DNA from: JAKLIN01 sp964544395
GTDB lineage: Archaea; Nanobdellota; Nanobdellia; Pacearchaeales; GW2011-AR1
Assembly (NCBI GenBank): GCA_964544395.1
Contig: CAZJAO010000010.1
Span: 1 to 19,007 of the forward strand
Reading direction: 5' to 3'
Length of the DNA stretch: 19,007 nt
Positions within the stretch are counted from its first letter, which is position 1. Every line of letters begins with the position of its first letter. Shown in pieces: positions 13,313-19,007 of this stretch. The translations under genes were made by a program, and so were the position numbers. The notes under the pieces are model-generated. The model made no database searches, had not been told where the DNA came from, and saw only the letters and a list, made by a program, of their open reading frames with translations.

Positions 13313-13685
13313 CTCCTTGACCGCTCCTTTTTTTATATTCCTTATAATATAGATTCACATTTCTCTCGCACACAAAGTCGTGATGCTTGAATCCGCCGCC
13401 AAAAGTTTTTGGAATATGCATCAGCTCATGCATTATGATTTTTATTCTTTCTTCCTCGTCCATTTTATCGAATCTTTCAGAAATAAATTCAAGGGCATAA
13501 TAAGCTTCAACACCGATAGTCTTCTGCAAAATCTTTCCTAAAGCATGGCATCGCGCAATTGTTCCTCTGGAAGAACTCCCATAGCTTCTGAAACACTTTA
13601 TTCTTTCAAGCTTTATATGGGGAAACATTATCTTAGAAATTTCTTCTGCTTTGTTCTGCAAATCAGGAGCATCTTCATATCTCAT
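13281..13685 (-). CDS. Predicted zinc metallopeptidase (HExxH)
   Basis: The 134-residue protein contains HELMH (His86, Glu87, His90) in IKIIMHELMHIPKTFGGGFK, followed by a His-His-Asp at 101-103 that probably supplies the third zinc ligand. This arrangement, MHELMHIP with a Gly-rich loop and KHHD, resembles the putative phage metallopeptidase family (PF18894) and related archaeal proteins. The N-terminal part has conserved-looking Cys31, Cys46 and a short Arg/Ser segment. There is no signal sequence, so it probably acts in the cytoplasm; the substrate is unknown. A TATA-like AATATAAA lies 25.5 nt before the ATG, and the gene leads a small operon with DUF192 and the 50-residue protein. Confidence 0.75.
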   Translation of the reverse strand: MRYEDAPDLQNKAEEISKIMFPHIKLERIKCFRSYGSSSRGTIARCHALGKILQKTIGVEAYYALEFISERFDKMDEEERIKIIMHELMHIPKTFGGGFKHHDFVCERNVNLYYKEYKKRSGQGDEQKNIFKFW

Positions 13686-13706
13686 TTTCTTGATAGAGAT
13701 TTATCT

Positions 13707-13714
13707 TTTATATT
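13707..13714 (-). promoter_or_regulatory. TATA box of the metallopeptidase operon
   Basis: The minus strand reads AATATAAA, centred 25.5 nt upstream of the ATG at 13685. The transcript would be leaderless. Confidence 0.5.
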
Positions 13715-13734
13715 TTTATAGATTCAATTTTAGA

Positions 13735-13947
13735 CTATTCTTTTATTTCAATGATTTTATTCTTTGATTTAAGTCCAATTTTTATTTTCACGTCAGCCTT
13801 GAAATAATTATGCAGCAATTTGAGTAGTTCAACATTGGCTTTATTATCGTCGGGTTGTGATTTTAAATAAACAGTATAAGTATCGCCGCCATCCTTGATT
13901 ACTTCCTGTCTTCCAGAAGAAGGTTTGACTTTGACATAAATTCGCAT
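13735..13947 (-). CDS. DUF167 (YggU-like) protein
   Basis: The 70-residue protein matches the DUF167/YggU family: RIYVKVKPSSGRQEV at the start, YTVYLKSQPDDNKANVELL in the middle and IKIGLKSKNKIIEI at the end. The SQPDDNKAN segment is the family signature (usually PP.dGkAN). The fold is a small alpha/beta domain of unknown function. The ATG lies 2 nt after the stop of the PolX-like gene, so the two are co-transcribed and probably coupled. The length is at the short end of the family. Confidence 0.88.
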   Translation of the reverse strand: MRIYVKVKPSSGRQEVIKDGGDTYTVYLKSQPDDNKANVELLKLLHNYFKADVKIKIGLKSKNKIIEIKE

Positions 13948-13949
13948 AA

Positions 13950-14423
13950 CTATCTATCCCACGGTTCTTTATATGGTCTTCCTAAAGACCTATAAATCTC
14001 TCTTTCAGTTTTTCCCGCTACTTTCTTGCCATTTGAGTTCCTAAAAAGCCCATGGCTTGTCAACTTGAAACCTTGCTTTTCTGCAACAATTCTCAATCCA
14101 ATGTTAGAACCTTTCTTTCCAGAATAAGCTAAGAGCGTCGCACCCCACTCATCTGAAACTGAAAAAAATAATTGAACATTAATTCCATTGATTCTGAAAA
14201 ACATTTTCTTATCTCCGCCCTGCAAAAATCTTCCATCTTCACTTAATTTGATTTTTATCATTTCTTTATTCTTTTCATTCTTCGCTACAAGCACAATATC
14301 AATATCTCCCGGATTTGGTTTCTTTCTTCTTATGCTTCCTGCAATTTCAATTCTTTTGCAATAAGGTTTCAACTCTCTTACAATTTTTTTCGCAAGGCTA
14401 AGAACTTTTTCACCTCGGTTCAT
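13950..14423 (-). CDS. PolX-type nucleotidyltransferase, palm/thumb only, third catalytic Asp replaced
   Basis: This is a DNA polymerase beta-superfamily protein of 157 residues from the ATG at 14423. The palm motif AGSIRRKKPNPGDIDIVLVA carries the GS and the DxD pair (Asp40 and Asp42 in this numbering). The third strand reads NVQLFFS, with Gln84 where polymerases have Asp. WGATLLAYSGKKGSN and a thumb-like C-terminus (SHGLFRN ... REIYRSLGRPYKEPWDR) follow. The 8-kDa lyase domain and the PHP exonuclease of full PolX are absent. A TATA-like TTTATAAG centred 25.5 nt upstream fixes the ATG at 14423; an upstream in-frame TTG at 14483 would overlap the next gene. Polymerase activity is doubtful; another nucleotidyl transfer or a DNA-binding role is possible. 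Confidence 0.82.
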   Translation of the reverse strand: MNRGEKVLSLAKKIVRELKPYCKRIEIAGSIRRKKPNPGDIDIVLVAKNEKNKEMIKIKLSEDGRFLQGGDKKMFFRINGINVQLFFSVSDEWGATLLAYSGKKGSNIGLRIVAEKQGFKLTSHGLFRNSNGKKVAGKTEREIYRSLGRPYKEPWDR

Positions 14424-14444
14424 TGAATACAAAAGTTGAAGAAA

Positions 14445-14452
14445 CTTATAAA
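14445..14452 (-). promoter_or_regulatory. TATA box of the PolX-like gene
   Basis: The minus strand reads TTTATAAG, centred 25.5 nt before the ATG at 14423. It argues against the TTG start at 14483, which would place the box inside the coding region. Confidence 0.55.
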
Positions 14453-14458
14453 TTTTAT

Positions 14459-16177
14459 CTAATCTTTTCTGAATTTTGTCCAATCATAGAGCGGTCTTTC
14501 AACAGCATCCCTCACTGTTTGAACACTGGTTGAAACTGTCCCATCATCATAAATGAATGCCCCAGGGAAAACATCTTGAATCGCTGCTTCAGCCGAAGGC
14601 GCGTTTGTATCAAAATATTTCTCAAAACTTCTCACTTGGAATTTGTTGTCTTGCGTTTCCATAACAATTGCTCCATGGCCATAAACTCCTCTTAACCCTA
14701 CAGCCCAAACATTCTTGTAAATATTAAGCGCTTTTTCCAAAACTACTCCGAGATTACCGTTTGTATCTTCACAGTCTCCCCAACCAGTCTGTTCATATTC
14801 CTGTTGGGCAGTAAATGCTCCGTCGGGATGATCTTTATACTGAATAAAGGACATTAATCTGGATATATCCTGTTCATTATGCACATTCTTAACAGCTTCC
14901 TCTAATGTATTTCCAAATTGTGTGTGAAGAGCAGCTAAATTGGCGGAATTTGCCATATCTATAGTTGGGTTGCTTCTTGTTGAATTATCAAAATTATTTC
15001 TTGTTTTGCTTTCTCTGCTTGTACTCTTATCTAAAAATTTAGTTGAATATTGCAGTCCAAAAATATTATTTTGTGAACCCTGCGGATCATGTTGTGAACT
15101 AAAATAAGCTTCAATATTTCCCCCATCTTTAAATTTCCACCCAACTGCAGCAGTTGCACTAAATTGAGTTTGTGTCAAGAAGTCTACAAGTGCTGAAGCT
15201 TCGGCTTTGAAAAAAAGACCACTATCAAGAAGGTAAAATCCTGTAATATCAAATTGTAATTCATTTCTGGTTGGAGCAATAATTTGATCAAATGAAAAAG
15301 GAGGTTTAGTAATCAAAATTACATCATATTCCAAATCCATCTTGTCTCCATCGTGCATACGCAGTCCAAGCATGTTAGTAAAATTAAATATCGGAGGAAA
15401 GGGAAAGATTGGCTGTCCTTCATACGTTCCTTTGTATTTCAAATCTAAATATTCTGTTTTAAGGTCCAGCCCCCCTTCAATACGAACATGTTGAAAAGGA
15501 GAAGCCATTAAGCTAGAAATGTCTCCGGGAAAGATTGTATTAACTACCTGAAGGTCGTCTGTAACCTGAGGGTCTGCTAGATATAAACTTCCAGTAGTTG
15601 AAAGCCAAGGAAACAAACTTAAAGAAGGATTCAATGAAAATTCTTTTCCAATATTTAAATTCCATCCCCCTGCATAAAGTGTAAGAGGAGTATTATATAC
15701 AACCGGGGCACTAAAGGGTGTAGAAACAATTGAAGTGATATCTACATTATTATTTGGGATATCTATCCTTGCTCCTGTAACAGAAAAATTAATCCAATCA
15801 GCAGGTTTCATTCCCCATTGGAATTTAAAAATATTTGAACCATTAAGCATAGTTTCAGTTGATAAGTCTTCATAAGAAGCTCCAAAATAGAAATTTTCTC
15901 TTCCAAGAACTAAATCTAAATTATTTATCTTAGGAGGACCTGAATATTCCATATCGGAAAAATTCACATCAGAAGCGAAATTCAAATTCCATTCATCCCC
16001 AACTGGCAAAGAAAGATCAAGAGAGAAACTTTTATTGTCAGCATTTCCTCTAAAGTCAACCATTTCCGTTTTATTTTCTTCTTTTACTATAGTTGTTTCT
16101 AAAGGATTTCCAAATAAGGCTCTTGCTGTTAAGCCTAAAGCCAATGCAATAGGTGCAACTTTCTTCATAATTCTCAT
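14459..16177 (-). CDS. Secreted beta-rich protein with C-terminal transglutaminase-like domain
   Basis: Not recognised as a named family. The 572-residue product starts with a signal peptide (MKKVAPIALALGLTARALFG). Residues about 38-385 consist of alternating polar/hydrophobic strands separated by short turns (e.g. LYAGGWNLNIGKEF, VRIEGGLDLKTEYLDLKYKG, AEASALVDFLTQTQFSATAA), a pattern like bacterial outer-membrane beta-barrels. After a Ser/Asn-rich linker (385-410), residues about 415-545 look like a transglutaminase-type cysteine domain: Cys469 in GWGDCEDTNGN, His501 in YGHGAIVMET and Asp523 in FEKYFD are in the expected order and spacing. The 16177 start has a TATA-like box 25.5 nt upstream. 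Most archaea lack an outer membrane, so the strand-rich part may instead form an extracellular beta structure. Confidence 0.72.
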   Translation of the reverse strand: MRIMKKVAPIALALGLTARALFGNPLETTIVKEENKTEMVDFRGNADNKSFSLDLSLPVGDEWNLNFASDVNFSDMEYSGPPKINNLDLVLGRENFYFGASYEDLSTETMLNGSNIFKFQWGMKPADWINFSVTGARIDIPNNNVDITSIVSTPFSAPVVYNTPLTLYAGGWNLNIGKEFSLNPSLSLFPWLSTTGSLYLADPQVTDDLQVVNTIFPGDISSLMASPFQHVRIEGGLDLKTEYLDLKYKGTYEGQPIFPFPPIFNFTNMLGLRMHDGDKMDLEYDVILITKPPFSFDQIIAPTRNELQFDITGFYLLDSGLFFKAEASALVDFLTQTQFSATAAVGWKFKDGGNIEAYFSSQHDPQGSQNNIFGLQYSTKFLDKSTSRESKTRNNFDNSTRSNPTIDMANSANLAALHTQFGNTLEEAVKNVHNEQDISRLMSFIQYKDHPDGAFTAQQEYEQTGWGDCEDTNGNLGVVLEKALNIYKNVWAVGLRGVYGHGAIVMETQDNKFQVRSFEKYFDTNAPSAEAAIQDVFPGAFIYDDGTVSTSVQTVRDAVERPLYDWTKFRKD

Positions 16178-16197
16178 AAAAATCCGTGTACAGTATG

Positions 16198-16207
16198 TTT
16201 TTTAAAA
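16198..16207. promoter_or_regulatory. Shared TATA box, beta-rich protein / YchF GTPase
   Basis: TTTTTTAAAA contains the self-complementary TTTTAAAA. The midpoint between the two divergent start codons (16177 on minus, 16228 on plus) is 16202.5, inside this box, 25.5 nt from each. The intergenic gap is only 50 bp and holds no other TATA-like sequence at a suitable distance. Confidence 0.55.
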
Positions 16208-16227
16208 CTTGCTTTTATGATTATAGA

Positions 16228-17412
16228 ATGCTTATAGGACTTGTAGGAAAGCCGTCTGTGGGAAAAAGCACGTTCTTCAAGGCAGCAACGCTTGCAGAAG
16301 TAGAAATCGCGCCTTACCCTTTCACAACAATAAAACCGAACCATGGAGTCGGTTATGTTAGAGTTGACTGCATAGACAAGGAATTCAATACGCAATGCAA
16401 CCCAAATCATGGATTTTGCATAAATCACCAAAGATTCGTACCAATTGACTTGTTGGATGTTGCGGGTTTGGTTCCAGGAGCAAGTGAAGGAAAAGGACTT
16501 GGAAACCAATTTCTGGATGATTTGCGTGAAGCAGATGTTTTTATTCATATTGTGGATATGTCCGGAACAACTGATGAAGAGGGAAAAGCTACAGAGAATT
16601 ACGATGTTTCAAGAGATGTTCTATTTCTTGAAGATGAACTGAACAAGTGGTACCATAATATATTCTTGAAAGTTTGGAAGAGTTTTGCAAGAAAAACCGA
16701 AATTGAAAACATTAATTTTGCGCAAGCTGTTTTAAAGCAATTTTCAGGATTGAAAGTTAATGAGGAACAAATCAAGAAAGTCCTAAGAGATTTGAATCTA
16801 AGTCAAAAACCAAATCAATGGACCGAAAATGAAGTGAAGAAATTTACTTCCGAATTAAGAAGAGAAAGCAAACCCATGATAATCGCTGCAAACAAGATAG
16901 ATACTCCAAAAGGAAAAGAAAATTATGAGAAACTTGTTAAGAGATTCCCAGATTTGATAATTATCCCTTGTTCAGCTGATTCTGAATTAGCCTTGAGAGA
17001 GGCTGCAAAGGCAAATATGATTGAATACATTCCGGGAGATAAAGATTTCAAGATTATTGGAAATATAAATGAAGCACAGGAAGAAGCTTTGAGAAAAATC
17101 AAAAAGAATGTTCTTCATGTTTTTGAAACTGGAACAGGAGTTCAAGCCGTCTTAAACAAAGCTGTTTTTGAATTATTAGGTTATCTCGCAATCTTCCCTG
17201 CTGGTGCAACAAAACTCAAAGATAGCAAAGGCCGCATTCTCCCGGACTGTTTCCTTCTTCCTCCTGAAAGCACCGCAATAGATTTCGCTTATTATCTCCA
17301 CACAGATTTCGGAAAAAATTTCATAAGAGCAATTGATGCAAGAACCAAGAAAACTCTTGGGCGGGATTACAAGTTAAAAAACAGAGATGCTCTTGAAATT
17401 GTAAGCAGATAG
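16228..17412 (+). CDS. ychF: YchF/OLA1-type translation-associated GTPase
   Basis: This 394-residue Obg-related P-loop NTPase of the archaeal YchF group binds ribosomes. The P-loop GLVGKPSVGKST is at residues 4-15. The switch region reads APYPFTTIKPNHG, the G3 motif LLDVAGLVPGASEGKGLG lies near 74-91, and the G4 motif AANKID is near 222-227. A helical insertion follows the G domain start, and a TGS domain occupies the C-terminus (about 300-394; ATKLKDSKGRILPD, TAIDFAYYLHTDFGKNFIRA). The length is that of the family. The ATG at 16228 is chosen over one at 16186 because the P-loop strand starts there and the shared TATA box predicts it; the extra upstream 14 codons are atypical. Confidence 0.95.
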   Translation: MLIGLVGKPSVGKSTFFKAATLAEVEIAPYPFTTIKPNHGVGYVRVDCIDKEFNTQCNPNHGFCINHQRFVPIDLLDVAGLVPGASEGKGLGNQFLDDLREADVFIHIVDMSGTTDEEGKATENYDVSRDVLFLEDELNKWYHNIFLKVWKSFARKTEIENINFAQAVLKQFSGLKVNEEQIKKVLRDLNLSQKPNQWTENEVKKFTSELRRESKPMIIAANKIDTPKGKENYEKLVKRFPDLIIIPCSADSELALREAAKANMIEYIPGDKDFKIIGNINEAQEEALRKIKKNVLHVFETGTGVQAVLNKAVFELLGYLAIFPAGATKLKDSKGRILPDCFLLPPESTAIDFAYYLHTDFGKNFIRAIDARTKKTLGRDYKLKNRDALEIVSR

Positions 17413-17433
17413 TTGACAATTGTTAAGACAAAG

Positions 17434-17441
17434 TTTTTAAA
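17434..17441 (+). promoter_or_regulatory. TATA box of the MFS transporter gene
   Basis: TTTTTAAA predicts a transcript start near 17463 and a 30-nt leader carrying GAAGGAGA and AGGGG; the latter is 8 nt before the ATG. This gene therefore seems to have a true leader with a Shine-Dalgarno-like site. Confidence 0.45.
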
Positions 17442-17492
17442 TTTGCAATTAATTTTCTATAATATCGAAGGAGAATTATAGGGGTAATATAA

Positions 17493-19007
17493 ATGGTTAT
17501 AAAAGAAGAAGCCGAAAGGCTCGTTCAAGAAGTTAAGAAAAAAATAGAAAAAGAACGTAGTGGAAAGACAAAAGATAAAATCCATGAAGAAGCAAAAATA
17601 AAAGAGCATATTGAAAGGTCTCGCAAATACAGCTTGAAAGATTCAGCTTCCGCCAATATAAATGTTGGACTGGGAGAGAACTATATTTCTGCTTATGCGG
17701 TCGCATTAAATGCTTCTCCAACAGAGATAGGATTGCTGACTTCAATCCCAAATCTTATTGCTCCTCTCGCACAACTTGCTACTTCGAGGGCAATGGAAAA
17801 AAAGTCCAGAAAAAAGGTGTACTCCAAAGCAATTTTATTTCAGTCTCTTATTTGGCTCCCGATTATTTTCATTTCTTTTTTATTTCTGCAGAATTTAGGG
17901 CAGGCGCCTCTGCTTCTCATAATTTTCTATACAGTCTATGCTTTATTTGGAAATTTTGCGGCACCTGCATGGGTAAGCTGGATGGGGGATTTAATAGACC
18001 CCAAAGAAGCAGGAAAGTTTCTCGGTTTGAGAAATAAGATTGGAGGAATTACTGCTCTAGTATCTATGATTACAGCGGGTATCATTCTTGACTTATTTAA
18101 ATCACAGGCAGATCTTACTTCAAAAGTGTATATTTCTTTCATAGGATTTGGGATAATTTTCTTTCTCGCTATGCTATTTCGTCTTTTATCCAGACACTTT
18201 GTATTAAAACAGCATGAACCTCCTTTTAAATTTGAAAGAGATAGTTATTTTTCATTTTTTCAATTCATAAAGAAAATACCCAAAAGCAATTTCGGTAAAT
18301 TCTCATTATATGTTGCTTTGATTGTTCTTGCAACAAATATTGTTTCGCCTTTTTTCACACTTTATATGCTGAAAGATTTGAATTATTCCTACGTTCAGTT
18401 CATGATTATCAGTGTTGCTTCAGCTGTGGCTACTTTCGTGTTCATATCAAAATGGGGGAAATTTGCAGATAAGCATGGCAATGTCCAGATGTTGAAAATT
18501 ACATCATGGCTGATTCCAATAATTTGTTTCCTCTGGCCTGTAGGAGCTTATTTTGTTCCGGAACCATTTAAATTTCCATTCATAATTCTTATAAATTTCT
18601 TTTCAGGATATGCTTGGGCTGGTTTTAATATGGCTGCGGGAAACTTTGTCTTTGAGGCAGCAACTCCTCAAAGGCGTGGTTTGTGTTCGGCTTATTCAAG
18701 CGTAATGAACGGAATTGCTGTATTCCTTGGGGCAACAATTGGTTCTATAATTATTTCAAGAGTAAACATCAGTTTCATGAACATAATATTGTTTGTGTCT
18801 TTAATATCGGGAGTTGTAAGATACTCCATCTTCTTTGTTATGCACCGGTCTATAAAAGAAATAAGAGAAGTCAAGAAAGCGCATTGGAGAGTTATTCCTA
18901 TGGCTTCAGACATATTAAACTTGCAGCAGTACGTAACAAATGGAATCTTGCTTAGGTTTAGAAGACATAAAAAAGTAGACATATCTTCAGATGTTCCTCT
19001 TATGCAT
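17493..19007 (+). CDS. Major facilitator superfamily transporter, 3' end beyond window
   Basis: The frame runs from an ATG at 17493 to the right edge (505 codons, no stop). Residues 1-48 are highly charged and probably cytoplasmic and helical (KEEAERLVQEVKKKIEKERS and onward). Twelve hydrophobic segments follow, in two groups of six separated by a basic loop near residues 240-265, as in MFS carriers. Between TM2 and TM3 is ATSRAMEKKSRKKVYSKA, the position of the family A-motif, though its glycines are not conserved. Conserved-looking sites include the Asn/Glu near NVGLGENYIS in TM1 and GYAWAGFN in TM10. After TM12 a basic tail of about 55 residues follows, so little is missing. The substrate cannot be read from the sequence. 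Confidence 0.88.
   Translation, partial: MVIKEEAERLVQEVKKKIEKERSGKTKDKIHEEAKIKEHIERSRKYSLKDSASANINVGLGENYISAYAVALNASPTEIGLLTSIPNLIAPLAQLATSRAMEKKSRKKVYSKAILFQSLIWLPIIFISFLFLQNLGQAPLLLIIFYTVYALFGNFAAPAWVSWMGDLIDPKEAGKFLGLRNKIGGITALVSMITAGIILDLFKSQADLTSKVYISFIGFGIIFFLAMLFRLLSRHFVLKQHEPPFKFERDSYFSFFQFIKKIPKSNFGKFSLYVALIVLATNIVSPFFTLYMLKDLNYSYVQFMIISVASAVATFVFISKWGKFADKHGNVQMLKITSWLIPIICFLWPVGAYFVPEPFKFPFIILINFFSGYAWAGFNMAAGNFVFEAATPQRRGLCSAYSSVMNGIAVFLGATIGSIIISRVNISFMNIILFVSLISGVVRYSIFFVMHRSIKEIREVKKAHWRVIPMASDILNLQQYVTNGILLRFRRHKKVDISSDVPLMH

Noticed and set aside
14424..14483. TTG start for the PolX-like gene 60 nt upstream.
   Set aside because: It would overlap the next gene by 25 nt and contain the TATA box that fits the ATG at 14423.
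16186..16227. Upstream ATG for the YchF gene, adding 14 residues.
   Set aside because: YchF starts just before the P-loop strand; the extra residues do not fit the family and would cover the shared promoter.
17413..17418. TTGACA resembling a bacterial -35 box before the MFS gene.
   Set aside because: The organism looks archaeal, no matching -10 element sits 17 bp away, and a TATA-like box lies downstream.
18692..18982. Minus-strand open frame of 96 codons inside the MFS gene.
   Set aside because: It mirrors the hydrophobic transporter sequence and shows no independent evidence.

Overview
The window looks like part of a DPANN archaeal chromosome, most likely from the Pacearchaeota/Woesearchaeota group. 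It is AT-rich and carries archaeal/eukaryal-type ribosomal proteins (S6e, S28e, L24e, L7Ae), the archaeal Kae1 protein and an archaeal YchF/OLA1-type GTPase. It also has a bacterial-type gyrA/gyrB pair, as several DPANN lineages do, and large Asn/Ser/Thr-rich surface proteins. Most genes appear leaderless: a TATA-like box is centred 25-26 nt upstream of the first base of the start codon. This ruler was used to revise several starts. No rRNA, tRNA, CRISPR array or insertion sequence was seen, and no gap between genes exceeds 300 bases.

Layout. 1-969 (-) is the N-terminal part of a secreted fibre-like surface protein. 1013-1471 (-) is S6e. 1558-2367 (+) is a PD-(D/E)XK nuclease with an Fe-S-type cysteine set, ending tail-to-tail with gyrA. 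2364-7257 (-) is a gyrase block, gyrB - zinc-ribbon protein - gyrA, with a duplicated gyrB tail after gyrB. 7567-8406 (-) is a ribosomal operon, L7Ae - S28e - unknown - L24e, whose mRNA leader can fold into a kink-turn, the RNA motif bound by L7Ae itself. 8492-8913 (-) holds two overlapping small membrane ORFs. 8957-11071 (-) is a membrane-anchored eight-bladed propeller protein. 11094-12098 (-) is Kae1, divergent from a low-molecular-weight phosphatase-like gene at 12149-12724 (+). 12770-14423 (-) is a run of small genes: a 50-residue basic protein, DUF192, a predicted metallopeptidase, DUF167 and a PolX-type nucleotidyltransferase lacking one catalytic Asp. 14459-16177 (-) is a secreted beta-rich protein with a C-terminal transglutaminase-like domain, divergent from the YchF GTPase at 16228-17412 (+). 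17493 to the right edge (+) is an MFS transporter open at the edge.

The most interesting signals are: (i) the L7Ae leader kink-turn, predicted to start at the first transcribed base; (ii) two divergent gene pairs whose start codons are each exactly 51 nt apart around one self-complementary TATA box, suggesting single-box bidirectional leaderless promoters; (iii) the beta-barrel-like/transglutaminase-like secreted protein; (iv) the duplicated gyrB tail with only synonymous differences; (v) the PolX-like protein with Asp replaced by Gln. All assignments come from reading motifs; no database search was possible.
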